In this document: in pieces, positions 52,174 through 64,000 of the stretch
How positions within the stretch are numbered: position 1 is the first letter of the stretch
Layout: each line of letters begins with the position of its first letter
Source: Anthoceros angustus
Lineage: Eukaryota > Streptophyta > Anthocerotopsida > Anthocerotales > Anthocerotaceae
NCBI GenBank assembly: GCA_010909165.1
Contig: VJWM01000221.1
Span: forward strand, 186,001-250,000
DNA: 64,000 nucleotides
Reading direction: 5' to 3'
Notes under the pieces: model-generated
Database searches by the model: none
What the model was told of the DNA's origin: nothing
The model's input: the letters and a program-made list of their open reading frames with translations, nothing else
Translations under genes and position numbers: made by a program

Positions 52174-53755
52174 TTAATCTGCCTTCCGCCGAGACTGTTT
52201 GGATTTCGTGGGCTTGGGAGTTGTCAGATACTTGTGCACATAGAAGTTTCCGAAAAGGACCAGCAAGGAGATCATGTAGTAGAACAGAATCTGCATCTCA
52301 GCAATATGTAATGCCGTTGTCAGATAAGTAGAACGATAGCGGAAGTTATCAGTCATCGGTCCTCAACATCCAAAGCATTGCGAGAAGGAGAGCAAAGAGA
52401 TACACACCTGCAGCAAAAATTTGGGATATGGCGCTTCGATCACGTGGAGATCATACCAAGCTTGGATCATGTTTACGACAAATTGGGTCATCTGAAGCTG
52501 AGTGAGATACCTGAAAATTGAAAGAGGCGATTAGACTACCGAGCACTTTGCTTTAAAGCACAAGAAACAAAAACAAGTGAACTTACTTTCCCCAGAACAA
52601 GTACTTGCGCCGAGCCTTCTCGTTGTTTCGCAGAAGGGCAGAGACCATGTAATAAAAGTACATGAAAACGTGTACCCCCGAATTTAGTGCAGCGGAGAAA
52701 TATGCTGCCAAACAGACAAGCGAAACACTTTGTTTAGATCCTTCACATGACTAAAACAGCACTTGGTTATACTACGGCCAGTAAGACCTACCATCACCAC
52801 CGGGGGCGTGATGGGCAATAACCCACCAAATGACCGAAATGGAATAGTGATGGTAAACATGAAGCACTGTAATCTGGCGGACATTCCGCTTAAAAATCAT
52901 AATAATCTGCAGCACAACGGAAGCGAGCTTGTTCATCTGTCGTCCCTACTTCGAATTTAAATGCAGCCACAATCCATCAACGGTTGGCACATGGAAAACG
53001 TTCAGATCTGTAACAAGGTTGAAGGTTACCGTATCTGCGAACTCGATGTACTTCGACATATAGAAAAGATAGACGAGACGTGCCATCTGTCAGTTGAACA
53101 GGTCAGTCGATGGTCGGGACTACAGTCGAAAAACTACTAGGAGGCTCACTGTAAATGATCCAAGGACATTGCACTCTGGAGCATCATGCAAGCAGTGCTG
53201 TGATCCAAGGAGGGCATCCCTCCAGGTTTCAGAAAGCAATTCAAAGCCAGTAGAAGACTTACCGGGACTTCCTGTGGCTTGTACGGATTTCCCCAGAGAA
53301 GATATCTGTAGACGCCATAGCCAGCCATCAAGACTCAAATAGGCCAAAACGCTCGTCCCCATTTGCTTTCAGCCACCGGCGGAACACCAAAAGCTAGGGA
53401 AAGAAGTCACTCACTTATTTCTTACAGCCTCATACACAATGCCGACGCACATGTACAGGCTCAGGCCGAAGCAGAAGAGGTTGTGCACCAACACCCATCC
53501 CCTCAACAACAGAGGCTCGCTTGCCCTCGGTTTCAAACCCCGCGCCTTGATGTGCCAAAGGCCCAATAGCACAAACGAAATATACAGAGAAGATCCGACG
53601 ATCACAGGCACGGGGCTGTCGACTGCTGGCAATCCCTTGGTGGGAGCAGCAGGAGTGAGCTCCACACCGAATGCAGTTTGGAGACCCCATCGCACTGCTG
53701 GTGTCAGCACATCGTCCAAGACCTGGTAGGCAGAGTGGTACGCTTCAACGGCCAT
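52174..53755 (-). CDS. ELO-family fatty-acid elongase, 7 exons, about 297 aa
   Basis: Minus-strand exons: 53755-53415, 53305-53263, 53086-53030, 52906-52792, 52704-52587, 52510-52408, 52290-52174. The joined protein has the ELO signature set: LWGNPYKP, YMSKYIEFADT, the catalytic HVYHH (163-167), HVFMYFYYM, the block YLTQLQMTQF and several membrane segments, ending in a Lys/Arg-rich tail suited to ER retention. ELO enzymes condense malonyl-CoA with acyl-CoA in the ER. In mosses, liverworts and ferns close relatives elongate C18 and C20 polyunsaturated acids, which is likely but unproven here. ATG 53755 fits the usual length; in-frame ATGs 18 and 54 bases upstream exist. Splice of exon 1 at GTGAGT 53414 gives NKYLLWGN. 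Confidence 0.93.
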
Positions 53756-56544
53756 TCTCAGACCCCGGAGCATGCAAGGAGATCTCCAACTGAGCAGAGT
53801 GCCCGACACACCAGCTAGTTAGCTTGAGAGAGAATGCACAGCAACAGTGCTATCTACGCACACAGGACGTCACACAAAACAATCTCATTCAACGAAGAAC
53901 CGCACCGATATGAGCATGTACACAGACAGCAATACACACAAGGCCTAGCAGATCACGACATACGGCAAAGCTTGTCCTCGGCACGACAGGGGCAGTCAAC
54001 AAGAGGCAGAACAAAAAATCCCGCGAAAGCAATAGACCTATCAATTCCCGACAAGTCATCTTGACAATGTCTGACAATGCGCCCTCACTTTCCATCGGGG
54101 TAACACTGACATGGATTTCACGACACAGCTCTTTCCTGACAGATTCCCAGGCCTTCCAGCTTCAGCGACAGACGACAGGCCTCAAATCAAACACAAGAAC
54201 GATCTAGCAATGAACAGAAAGAGCGCAAATCTGCAACCTCCCGGCTCCGTGAAAGCGCGCTGTTTTCAGAAATGCGAGCTTAATTAGGTCAGGAGCAGCT
54301 TCCTCCCAGACTGCTTTGCTCGCAGCCAGTGATCACCGCATGCTGCCATCACACGCCAAGCACGATTCATGAAACCACGCATGCATTTCCAGGAAGCTCA
54401 CCTGAGATCCTTCTTGCACGTTGAGGAATTTTCGTGTCCCTCGGCCAGCAATGGCAGGCTACTGTGTGACCGCTGCAAGGATTATTCCATTGCCATTTGT
54501 GGAAAACAGTAGCCACTATTCCTGACTGACCTCAAGGTTTCACCGCATGCAATTTCCGAGCTCAAGCCGCCATTGGTGCGCGCATGGAATGCCCTAAGGC
54601 CACGTGGCGGCACAAGCCCCTTCCTCCTGTCAGCCTGAGTCCTGGAATCACATACCCTGTCCGGCGGGAGGGCTTTTTAGCAGATTCATGGTCTGAAGGG
54701 TACCTTACACCTATGAGTCTACAAGTACATAAATGTAGAATCCGCTGCCTAGATGTGAGTGGAGAAAAGCATAGAGGACTTTTGGACCACGTACAGGAAC
54801 ATTGTATCTCATCCTACAAGGAGTTCTAATGTCAGGAAAACAAAAATGCTGCCCTTTTTCTTTCTTTCCACCAAATGATCTAACAAACATAGATTGGTGC
54901 ACTTTTATGGAAAAGGGGATAGACCAGATGTTAAAAATGGCATCCAGCTGCACTCCGGCTGTCATAATGTTGGCATATATTTATTATATCAATTTAATGA
55001 TAATATATTATAATAATATTTTTATAATAATTATGATATTTTATTTATTTTTGAGCATTTAATTAAATTACTGGAATATAATATCTTTAGGAAGACCTTC
55101 AAGAGTGAGAGTAAGACGGAGGAACTATAAGCGCTTATGACGTCGTGATAAGGGAAATGAAAGGACCTGCATATTAAAACCATTTAGTCAATTTTAATCA
55201 TCTACTAATTTATCTTGACATTTAAAAAGATCGAAACGTATAAATATGCAGAGATGGGAAGTTCCATCTACATCGGGGCAATGAGGAACAACCCTCTAGA
55301 GGGCCCAGGCCAAGGGGACTAGGCACCCCGAATATCTACTCTCAAGCTACCGCTCCCAATATGCCACAGATCTAGAAGTATGGATACTCGTTGTAAGAAG
55401 TATTTAAAAAGATTTAAAAATTGAAGTAATTTTGTCGGTGTTGATATTGGTACTCCATCAACTCCCTCAGCATAAACATGATGAGCAGGAAGTCAATTTG
55501 ATGCATAGGCTGGCAGAAAGTGCAAATTTTCATACATAAGGATTTTATTTCATCATCATGCAATATATCCATCATGCAATATATCCATCGTGTTATGGGA
55601 AAGGATTTACAAATGATGTGTCTTATAATGGAGTATGATGTACAGGACATACACAAAATTTGATCGCATGGGTTCCCGTCATGTGCTAAAACCTAAACAT
55701 AGCATTCCAATTGCAGGCGGGCCACCAATTTATTTCTCTCGCCCTTGAAATGCATCGGGCGATGGCTAAGGATTTTGATACATTTATCAAGTCCTGCGCC
55801 AATACTTATCATACCTGCAGGTCCCTTTCCTAGGCTTCGTTCATCCAGCAGGTCTCAATTCCCTTCAACATGCCCTTTCCACAGCGATCATCCACGGTGA
55901 CAACAAGTGATGCATCCTTCTCTTTCTATGTTTGTTTGTAGGTTGCTTACTCTTCCAGCGCAATTAGTGACTTCTAGTAGAAAGCTTAGCTGCTCCTTTT
56001 CACTACGACCCTCAGGTCTGCCTTGGTTATCCTGTGACGGGATGGGCTGTTCCCATCAAATTTTTTCCCAATTAAAAACTCTTAAGTAAAAAAAACAGTA
56101 TTGATATAAAATCCTTCGTTCCACCCCACATCCAAATTTCCCGATCTTGCAAGCAGAATTGGCGAACAACTAACTTCTGCTGCAGCTCTCCCGTGCGGAG
56201 CACACATCGGGAATTCATCGGGAATTATATTCCCGCTCGAAAGACAAACCTTGATGCTCCAATCCTTCCCTTCGGATTCACCATAACGCATTGCGGTGGG
56301 ACAATCTATCAAGCACCTGCTATGCATCTGCGGCTTCCGCACTTAGCATACATACTAACCGAGTGTTCCCAACAAAAGCATCCGATTACGAACCCTTGCC
56401 TCACAGTATCAGCAAGTAGCATGCCTGTCCTCTACCCAAGTCTTCTAGCCTGATGCTTATAAGTAAGCTGGCAGATGTGCAGCTGTTGGGTTGGGGAACT
56501 TCCCCTAGCACCCGCGCATAGCAGGAAAGAGCTACCCTGAAGTG
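53756..56544. other. intergenic DNA, no gene
   Basis: The elongase promoter side (53756-54600) is followed by an A/T-rich block (54965-55080) with ATA/TAA runs. A small direct repeat catcatgcaatatatc occurs twice near 55555-55585. Nothing else is recognised. Confidence 0.4.
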
Positions 56545-59500
56545 ATGGCTCTCCGGGAAAACTTCGTTGGGACAAAAAACAAATGCAGCTCGCCTCCATG
56601 TCTTCCACACTTGACCTGTGAGCAGACAACAAGGTCACCCAAATCCTGTAAGACTCCAGTCCATGTTTGGCTGGATGAGCATGCACTGCCTTCAGCAAGG
56701 GTTCTTTGTGCATTCCAGCAACAGGAGCTTGTAGGTACGGATGGAAGGGATATGGCCACCGTCTTTCAAGCTCCCAACCACCGGGTTCAGGTGAGGAGGG
56801 CTGTCAGTTCTAAAGAACGGGGTCGGGCTGCTGCTCCCAGAGGCGCTTTGCAAGATGGTAGCAGATTGGGTGACGAGCATGCCTGGATGGCACCAATCTC
56901 GCAGCATACAAAGTCTGGGCAAAAGAGGAAGGCCACGAAACTGTATGAAGGGATGCGGAAGGATGGCGTGAAAATGACGCCACATGCTTTTGTGGCTCTG
57001 TTGCAAGCATGCAATGGCTTGCAGGATTTGAGCATCGCTAAGCAAATTCATGCTGATGTAGTAAGAAATGGATTTGAGAACGATTTGTATGTGGGCACCA
57101 TGCTTGTGAATGCGTACGGCAAATGTGGGAGCCTGGAGAATGCTCGGCAGGTGTTTGAGAGACTGCCTCATCGTGATGTAGTTTCCTGGACTGCCATGAT
57201 CTTGGGGTATGCCCAGAAGGAGAAGGGTGAAGAGGCCCTGCAGTTGTATGGACGAATGCAACAGGAAGGAGTGGTGCCGAATGACCGCACGTATGTTGGT
57301 GTGCTGAAGGCATGTAGTACCATTATGGAGGTGCGGGAGAGACATGGTGGTGATGCCATGCTTGTGAGATCACAGTGTCTGCAAACCGTGAGAGCCGTCC
57401 ATGCAGATGCTAGGAAGAGAAAGCTCGAGTTAAACGTGTTTGTAGGGAATAAGCTAGTGGATGCATATTCAAAATGTGGGAGCCTGGTGGATGCTAGACG
57501 GGTGTTTGACAACATGCCTGTACACACTGTGGTTTCCTGGAGTGCCATGATCTTGGGGTACGCCCAGATGGAGATGGGCGAAGAGGCTTTGCAATTGTAT
57601 ACACGGATGCTACAGGAGGGCTTCGTCCCGAACGACCGAACATATGTTGGTGCACTTAAGGCTTGCAGTTCCCTTGCAGAACGTGTGGTCATGAATGGTG
57701 TTCATAGCAAGCGTTCTAGGAAACAATGCTTGGAAACTGTGAGGACTATTCATGCAGATGCTCAGAAGGAGAAGTTCGACTCAAACATGTTTGTTGGGAA
57801 TATGCTCGTGGATGCCTATGCAAATGTGGAGCCTGGAGGATGCTCGACAGGTGTTCGACAAAATGACTCACCGTGATACAATTTCATGGAATTCGATCAT
57901 CCTAGGGTACTCCCAGATGGAAAGGGGGGAAGAAGCTTTACAGTTGTACTCGCAGATGAGACAAGAAGGTGTGGTACCAAATGACCGAACATATGTTGCT
58001 GCACTTAAGGCTTGCAGTACTACTGCAGAGTTAGGAGATTTGGATGGCGGTGATGGATTAGCCATGAAGAAGCAATGCCTGAAACTGTGACAGCCATCCA
58101 TGCAGACGTCACGAGAGGAAAGTTTGAGTTGGATATATTTGTTGGCACAATGCTTGTGGATGCGTATGCTAAATGTGGAGCCTGGTGGATGCTAGACGGG
58201 TGTTTGACAACATGCCTGTACACACTGTGGTTTCCTGGAGTGCCATGATCTTGGGGTACGCCCAGATGGAGATGGGCGAAGAGGCTTTGCAATTGTATAC
58301 ACGGATGCTACAGGAGGGCTTCGTCCCGAACGACCGAACATATGTTGGTGCACTTAAGGCTTGCAGTTCCCTTGCAGAACGTGTGGTCATGAATGGTGTT
58401 CATAGCAAGCGTTCTAGGAAACAATGCTTGGAAACTGTGAGGACTATTCATGCAGATGCTCAGAAGGAGAAGTTCGACTCAAACATGTTTGTTGGGAATA
58501 TGCTCGTGGATGCCTATGCAAAATGTGGGAGCCTGGAGGATGCTCGACAGGTGTTCGACAAAATGACTCACCGTGATACAATTTCATGGAATTCGATCAT
58601 CCTAGGGTACTCCCAGATGGAAAGGGGGGAAGAAGCTTTACAGTTGTACTCGCAGATGAGACAAGAAGGTGTGGTACCAAATGACCGAACATATGTTGCT
58701 GCACTTAAGGCTTGCAGTACTACTGCAGAGTTAGGAGATTTGGATGGCGGTGATGGATTAGCCATGAAGAAGCAATGCCTGGAAACTGTGACAGCCATCC
58801 ATGCAGACGTCACGAGAGGAAAGTTTGAGTTGGATATATTTGTTGGCACAATGCTTGTGGATGCGTATGCTAAATGTGGGAGCTTGGAGAATGCCAGGCA
58901 GGTGTTTGAGGAAATGCCTCGACGTGATGTGGTTTCTTGGACTGCCATGATCTTGGGGTACGCCCAGCTGGATAAGGGTGAAGAGGCCTTGCACTTATAT
59001 ACACGGATGCAAAAAGAAGGGGTGGCACCAAATGATCGAACATATGTTGGTGCACTCAATGCTTGTGGTAGTGTGGCTGGATTGGAGAGGGGGAAGGAGA
59101 TCCATGAGCAGATGTTAAAAGCTGGCCTGGAGCTGGACTCCTACATGCTCAATAGTCTGATTGACATGTATGGGAAATGTTCCAGCATGGTGGATGCGCA
59201 AAAAGTGTTTGACGCAATTCCAAGTAGAGATGTCGTTGCATGGAATGCATTGATCTCTGGATATGCCCGTCAAGGAGAGAGTGATATTGTGTTCAACTTG
59301 TTTAGAAGGTTACAGGAGGAAGGCGTACAGGCAAACGACATAACATTACTGGCTGTTCTCAATGTCTGCAGTCATGTTGGTCTAGTGCTCAGAGCCCAGA
59401 AGTATTTCGAAGCTATGAAAAGCGAGTACGACATCACTCCAACAATCCAACACTACAATTGTATGGTCGACCTTCTTGGCCGTGCCGGCCGAGTCGATGA

Positions 59501-59948
59501 GGCAATGGAAATGGTGAAGAGGATGCCTTTCGAGCCTGACACTACTCTCTGGAAAAGTGTGTTAGGAGCTTGCCAAAAGTGGGGAAATGTTGAGATTGGG
59601 AAACAGGCATTTGAATGTGCAGTGAGAGTCGATAAATTTGATCCTGCACCATATGTATTGATGTCAAACATCTACACTGCTGCTCACATGCCAGATGAGG
59701 CACAAAAGATTCATGGAGCGAGACTGAAATCGCGAGTATGGAAGGAACCAGGACGGAGCTGGTGGGTGGACTTGAGCGGAACAACGCATGTATTTGTGGT
59801 GGGGGATCGAGAACATCCTGACACCCAAGATGTTTACGCAAAGTTGGGGGATCTGATGGCTTGTCTGAAGACAGAAGGATATGTATGTCACCTTGACCCT
59901 CTGGTGCAAGGGATGCAAGAGGAGGAGATGGAGGAAGCTGTGCGATGA
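56545..59948 (+). pseudogene. PLS-type PPR gene with E/E+ domain, internal duplication and frame breaks
   Basis: Open frames 56545-57876 and 58173-59948 belong to one PPR gene. PPR phrases such as LVDAYAKCGSLEDARQVF, ISWNSIILGYSQMERGEEA and GVVPNDRTYVAALKAC recur in units of about 117 residues. The array runs into an E/E+ region (RAGRVDEAMEMVKRMPF, RVWKEPGRSWWVDLSG, HPDTQDVYAKLGDL) and stops at EEEMEEAVR, just where a DYW domain would bring its HSE box. Just past the stop the same frame reads FNEKVGSAF, a possible eroded HSEKLA-F. The frame breaks near 57836 (two bases lost), 58078 and 58171 (one base each). The second copy of the same sequence is intact at all three places. A protein of the E class could act in organellar RNA editing with a partner deaminase. 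Confidence 0.8.
57483..58882 (+). repeat. 702-bp tandem duplication inside the PPR-E gene
   Basis: 57483-58180 and 58181-58882 are near-identical. The second unit is 702 bp, exactly two 117-residue PPR triplets; the first is 698 bp because four bases are missing in A or G runs. Borders fall at the shared word AAATGTGGGAGC. Confidence 0.92.
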
Positions 59949-61014
59949 TTCAATGAGAAGGTGGGTAGTGCCTTTGCAGCTAGCCCCAAGGACATCAGAT
60001 GTGTGGTGGCTCGTTAAAACCTTCGCTGTATACAGTCTTACATGTAAGATCTTTCGCCCATGTCGCGTGTTGGTCCTGCATTTGTGAACACCTGCAAATC
60101 TACCGTTGGTTCTGATTTCAAGGTTTCTGGCACTTACAGTCCGCAGAGCAGCCGGAGCCGGCGGACCTGGATGATCCTGCCAGCGTTGCCGCTGTCTCTC
60201 TCTGCAGGGCCTCCTCTGAATGGTGAATCAAACAGTCACAGTTTCTGTACTTCGAAAGTGATGCCTGTTTGCTTGTTTACATTTCTTCTGTTTTCACAGA
60301 TTGAATTCACGTACAGTTTGTCCTGAAGACATGGCAACTCGCTTCTTCTGGAGGGAACACGGGTACTTGTCAAGGTCTGTCCGCCGATGCTGAATGAGGT
60401 CGTACAAAACCAAGCTCGTCGCAGCCCGGCCAGCACTGAGGAAGGGAAGTGCTGCCTTGGACAGGGACGAGCGGCGGGGCTTGGATTTGTTCACAGTAAT
60501 GCCCTCTTTCTGCTTGGCTTTGCCTTGCCTTGCCTTGCCTTGCCTTAATGTAGGATTAGATTGTGGATCTAACCTCTTGGATGGACAGTTTCATCGCAGT
60601 ACCTTTCCATCTTCTTCAACATCTCGAAGTAGCTGCAAAACCTGCTCCACCAATCCGGTCCCCTCAGTTCATCAATTTGGCCGCAACAGGCACAGCCGTC
60701 GGTCTGCTTCCCCTGCCAATTGGTAACCCAACAATTCACAACTCCGAGATGTATCCAAGACCATCTGCCACAGGGCTGGCTTAGATCTGGAAGGTGGAAA
60801 CAGAAACTAATCGGTCATCTCACAAAGTAAAGCAAAAGACGTGAAGACTAGCTTGGTCCTCCTTGGTTCCTCGCAGATTAGGTCTGCGGTACTTCACCTT
60901 CCCTCAACGCTTACACCTTGACGAGATGGCAAGCTTCTCTGGATCTCTGGGTCTCTTTTAGATTCCTGTCAGTAGATCGGGGTCGTACACACCGCATTCC
61001 AGAGCAGAGGCTCG
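59949..61014. other. intergenic DNA with a duplicated first exon
   Basis: Apart from the duplicated segment listed next, no gene is evident between the PPR-E stop and the oxygenase start. Confidence 0.4.
60394..60600 (+). pseudogene. duplicate of the first exon of the 2OG oxygenase gene
   Basis: From ATG 60394 the frame reads RPALRKGSAALDRDERRGLD then LFT and a GTAATG donor. The real exon 1 (61015-61146) reads RPALRKGNAALRRNELRGLD-like sequence, LFT and a GTAATA donor. Similarity extends past the donor through a TTGCC pentanucleotide run and about 60 further bases. The two lie about 650 bp apart in the same direction. No following exon is found before 61015. It could be a relic or an alternative first exon. 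Confidence 0.8.
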
Positions 61015-61976
61015 ATGTCGAGGCAGGGTAAGGCTCAGGCAGGAGAGGCGGAAGTAGAGGCAAGCACGTCGCAGCCCTGGCCAGCTCTGAGGAAGGGAAA
61101 TGCTGCCTTGCGCAGGAACGAGTTGCGGGGCTTGGATTTGTTCACTGTAATACCCTCTTTCTGCTTTGCCTTGCCTTGCCTTGCCTTGCCTTGATGTAGA
61201 ATTGGATTGTGGATCTGACCTCTTGGCTCGAGCTTTTCATCGCAGTAACGGAATTGAGAGCATTCCTGTATTGCAGGTCCCCATGTTCCTGTCCACGAAG
61301 GAGTGTGAAGGCTTTGTGGAGTGTGCCGAGACACTTGGGTTTGAGCTTCAGGGCAGCGGGGGGCCTGCCAGAGGAGAGGCCTTCAGAGACAACGGCCGTG
61401 TGTCTCTGCAGAGTCCTATATTGGCAGAGAGGATCTGGGAAGCTGGGCTGGCATCCATGTTTGAGGACATAAGAGTGAGAGGCAGGAGAGCGGTGGGTCT
61501 GAACCCCAACATCCGGTTCTACAGGTGAGTGCGAGGTGGTGTTTGTGCCGTGGCCTGCGGGCTGCTGCTGCTGCATCCTGAAGCCACGCCATGCAGATAT
61601 GTGGCAGGTCAGAGGTTCGGGAAGCACGTTGATGAGAGTGTGGCACTTGGTGGAGGACGTGCTACGGAGTACACTCTTCTGGTATACCTGTCAGGAGGGG
61701 AATCGAAGTCCAGAAAGGATGCATTGGTTGGAGGGGAGACAGTTTTCTATGACAGGAGACGCGTGGTTGCGGAGGTGAGTGATAGCCATCATCTTGCATG
61801 CTTCTGTGCTGTTTGTGGAACAGGGCTGCTGAGGGCTGGAGAGTTTTCTGCAGGTGGCTCCAGAGGCCGGCATGGCTCTGTTCCACCTCCATGGAGCCAA
61901 GTGTATGTTGCACGAAGCGAAGGTTGTTTCCAGAGGTGCGAAGTACGTGTTGCGTTCTGATGTAGTTTTTCACTAG
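61015..61976 (+). CDS. 2OG-Fe(II) oxygenase (plant prolyl-4-hydroxylase-like), 4 exons, about 226 aa
   Basis: Exons: 61015-61146, 61277-61524, 61597-61774, 61854-61976, phases matched. The protein reads WPALRKGN near the start, then FLSTKECEGFVECAETLGF, GEAFRDNGRVS and GLNPNIRFYRY. The iron site is H137-x-D139 (GKHVDES) with distal H206 (CMLHEA), and the 2OG-anchoring basic residue lies in KYVLRSDVVF (about 216-220). GGETVFYD and ALFHLHG are also family hallmarks. These enzymes use 2-oxoglutarate and O2 to hydroxylate a substrate; the substrate of this plant subfamily is unknown to me. At 226 residues it lacks the signal anchor of classical P4H, so it is likely cytosolic or nuclear. ATG 61015 gives an in-frame exon 1 with a conserved LDLFTVP join. 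Confidence 0.92.
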
Positions 61977-62690
61977 GCCTGCTCTCAAGTCTTGTAGTGA
62001 AAGAACGTCAGCGAGTCACACATCTCTTGCAACCCCGGCTTCGGACACTAGGCGGGATTCCGCCCAGGGCAGGGCATTTGCACCTCCTTCAGCTGAGCAA
62101 CAAACCAATATGAAGTAACCTCCGTTGTCTACAGCACTCTCATGTGCACCTCGTTTCAAAGCAACCAAAGAAATGAGAAGACCTGCACTGCCCACATCAC
62201 TCCTGGAACTCTCTGACTCCTCACTTCTACGCTTTACCATACCAATGACTTGCTGCCTTGTGTGATACAAAGTCTTGGGGAAGCACGTCTTTCTCAAGCT
62301 GTCCTGACCACAACGCTCCTCAGACCACTGGTGGCATTGGCTGTGCCCGGAAAGAATCTGTCTTTGACTCCTCGTTACAGACTCCGATTGCGCTTGGGCC
62401 TAGGGTCTTTTAAGTGGAGAGCTTATGCAAGGAGGCCTTGTTTGCTTTCTTCCACATGGATTAGCAGGGGAGGAGAAATTTTTACTACCCAATAACTCTG
62501 CTCAATCAAGTTAGATGCGGCAAGCGGCGACAATGCCTGAGACGTTGCTAGCACCTAAGTAGCTACAAAGCTTTGAACACGTCCATCAAAGGAAGCTGAC
62601 AAACTGAATTAGGACTAAAGAAGGGAGGCCGACAACCTGAATAGGACTCAAGAAGAGGGCAAGTATTAAAAGGGATATATATTATTGAGG
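61977..62690. other. 3' flank of the oxygenase gene, no gene
   Basis: Likely 3' UTR followed by spacer. Small open frames on both strands have no conserved motifs. Confidence 0.4.
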
Positions 62691-62799
62691 GAAAAAATGA
62701 TGGACAAAAACTCATCCAACAAGGACAATCAAAAGGTGTGACTAAGTTCCTTACTTAAAGTTATCTACTACTCCGAACTCTTTACCTAAAGTTATCTAC

Positions 62800-63386
62800 T
62801 GTTCCCAAAACATCATATAGAGGAAGAACAAATGATAGAACATCATTTGCAGGAAAAACAAACGGCAAGAACATCATTTGCAGGAAGAATAAATGGCAGA
62901 ACATCATATGTAGGAAGAACAAATGGTCTACAAACTATGAAGTGCAAACTAAGAAGGAAGAACATCATATGCAGGAAGAACGAATGGTATGTTTAAGTGA
63001 AAAGGAGCAACTAAGCTCTTTCCCTAACATTACTTATTGCTCCGAGAACATCATATGGGGGAACAACAAATGGCTTGCACTACAGAGGAAGAGGAGGAAG
63101 AACAAATGGTCTGTATAAGTGAAAAGGAACAACTAAGCTCCTTACCTAACATTAACTATTGCTCCGAGAACATCATATGGGGGAACAACAATTGGTTTGC
63201 AAACTACAGAGGAAGAGGAACAATAAATGGTCTGTTTAAGTGAAAAGGAGCAACTAAGCTCCTTACCAGAGCATAAAAGGGCAAATATCAATAGTAGACT
63301 AGTGCGATGGTCTGTTTAAGTGAAAAGGAGCAACTAAGCTCCTTACCAGAGCATAAGAGGGCAAATATCAATAGTAGACTAGTGCA
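62800..63386. repeat. nested tandem repeats (about 119-bp and 80-bp units)
   Basis: Short words aacatcatatg and ggaagaacaaatgg recur from 62800. A larger unit (aatggt.tgt.taagtgaaaagg ... gaacatcatatgggggaac) occurs near 62985 and 63104. Two 80-bp copies, 63227-63306 and 63307-63386, are identical except for one or two bases. Confidence 0.88.
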
Positions 63387-64000
63387 TGCATAGGATGGAC
63401 TTTCCCACCAATTTTTCCCCCTCAATAAAATCCTCTCCTTCTAGTGCACTGACATCCCAGTATGATATCACATATATCATTCGAGAAAGCCCCAAACACT
63501 CGTACCAGGATCGAATCTACCCAGGGCAAGGTGGAAGCCAATCAAATGAGAATCACTTGACGAAGATGACAGAACAAGACGAAGATCTGTACCTGTTAGC
63601 CACCTCAAGACATGCCAAAGACTGAACACCACATTTACGGTGGATTCAGGGACGTCAGACACATGGAGTACAGTACATGGCGCATATTCGTCACCTACCC
63701 CTCAATCAAAGGCAGCCCTGAGAAGGTGTACGATGGAAAGATTCACAACGTCGCCCGCCAAGCTCAGGGCTCGATGACTTGCTTCCACTCCGTGTTTTGG
63801 CCGTTTCCTTTTGAAAGCCAGCTACCCACAGGCTGTATACCATGGGAAGGCTTGAATTCAACTGGAAATGCAATTTGGGTTGGGGGGCTGCCAGTGGTTG
63901 CTGCTGGCAGTGTTGGGGGTGTTAATGTTCTCAGCTCCGCCGCAGACTTGCCAGCCAGTCTTGCAATCAAGGGGAAACGTACTTGAATCAAAATGTATTT
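63387..64000. other. right end of the window, no gene assigned
   Basis: A plus frame (63612-63986) and a minus frame (63991-63764) are open, but neither contains motifs I recognise. A partial gene continuing past the window edge cannot be excluded. Confidence 0.35.

Overview
This is nuclear DNA of a land plant. Genes are spliced with short GT-AG introns (mostly 70-170 bp), and the recognisable families are plant ones: CIP111-type AAA ATPase, ACR9/10-type ACT-repeat protein, ferric reductase FRO, U11/U12-35K, kinesin-13, an ELO fatty-acid elongase and several PPR editing-factor genes. The DYW-type PPR copies end in Gly-Arg-Pro instead of Asp-Tyr-Trp. That variant is associated with the DYW:KP group of hornworts, lycophytes and ferns, the lineages that edit U to C in organelles. 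A fern or other seed-free vascular plant is my best guess; a hornwort is possible. No species can be named.

Layout. 0.9-5.5 kb (+): a large Ser/Pro-rich plant protein of unknown function with two duplicated exons. 5.8-9.4 kb (+): CIP111. 9.4-13.5 kb: non-coding DNA with tandem repeats and a near-perfect 41-bp palindrome. 13.6-15.5 kb (+): ACR. 15.9-16.5 kb: tandem repeat. 16.5-19.4 kb (-): complete eight-exon FRO gene. 20.4-27.9 kb (-): a PPR-DYW locus interrupted by two recent partial FRO copies joined at short microhomologies. 28-35 kb: repeat-rich DNA with a broken UBX/UAS-domain gene carrying a 57-bp coding minisatellite. 35.3-38.8 kb (-): second PPR-DYW paralogue. 39.1-41.1 kb (+): U11/U12-35K. 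42-44 kb: second, inverted relative of the UBX/UAS element and a second copy of a dispersed repeat. 46.3-51.0 kb (+): kinesin-13. 52.2-53.8 kb (-): ELO elongase. 56.5-59.9 kb (+): PPR-E gene with a 702-bp internal tandem duplication. 61.0-62.0 kb (+): a 2OG-Fe(II) oxygenase whose first exon is duplicated upstream. 62-64 kb: tandem repeats.

The single-copy genes (gene 1, CIP111, ACR, FRO, SNRNP35, KIN13, ELO, 2OG) were rebuilt exon by exon and all give uninterrupted frames with consistent splice phases. They are unrelated housekeeping functions and form no operon-like unit. The unusual part is the PPR/FRO/UBX region from 20 to 44 kb. PPR genes there carry one or two OSB-type WWDNR (PDF) motifs before the PPR array, and nearly all frame breaks are single-base deletions inside near-identical repeats. 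That leaves open whether those genes are pseudogenes or intact genes with consensus errors.
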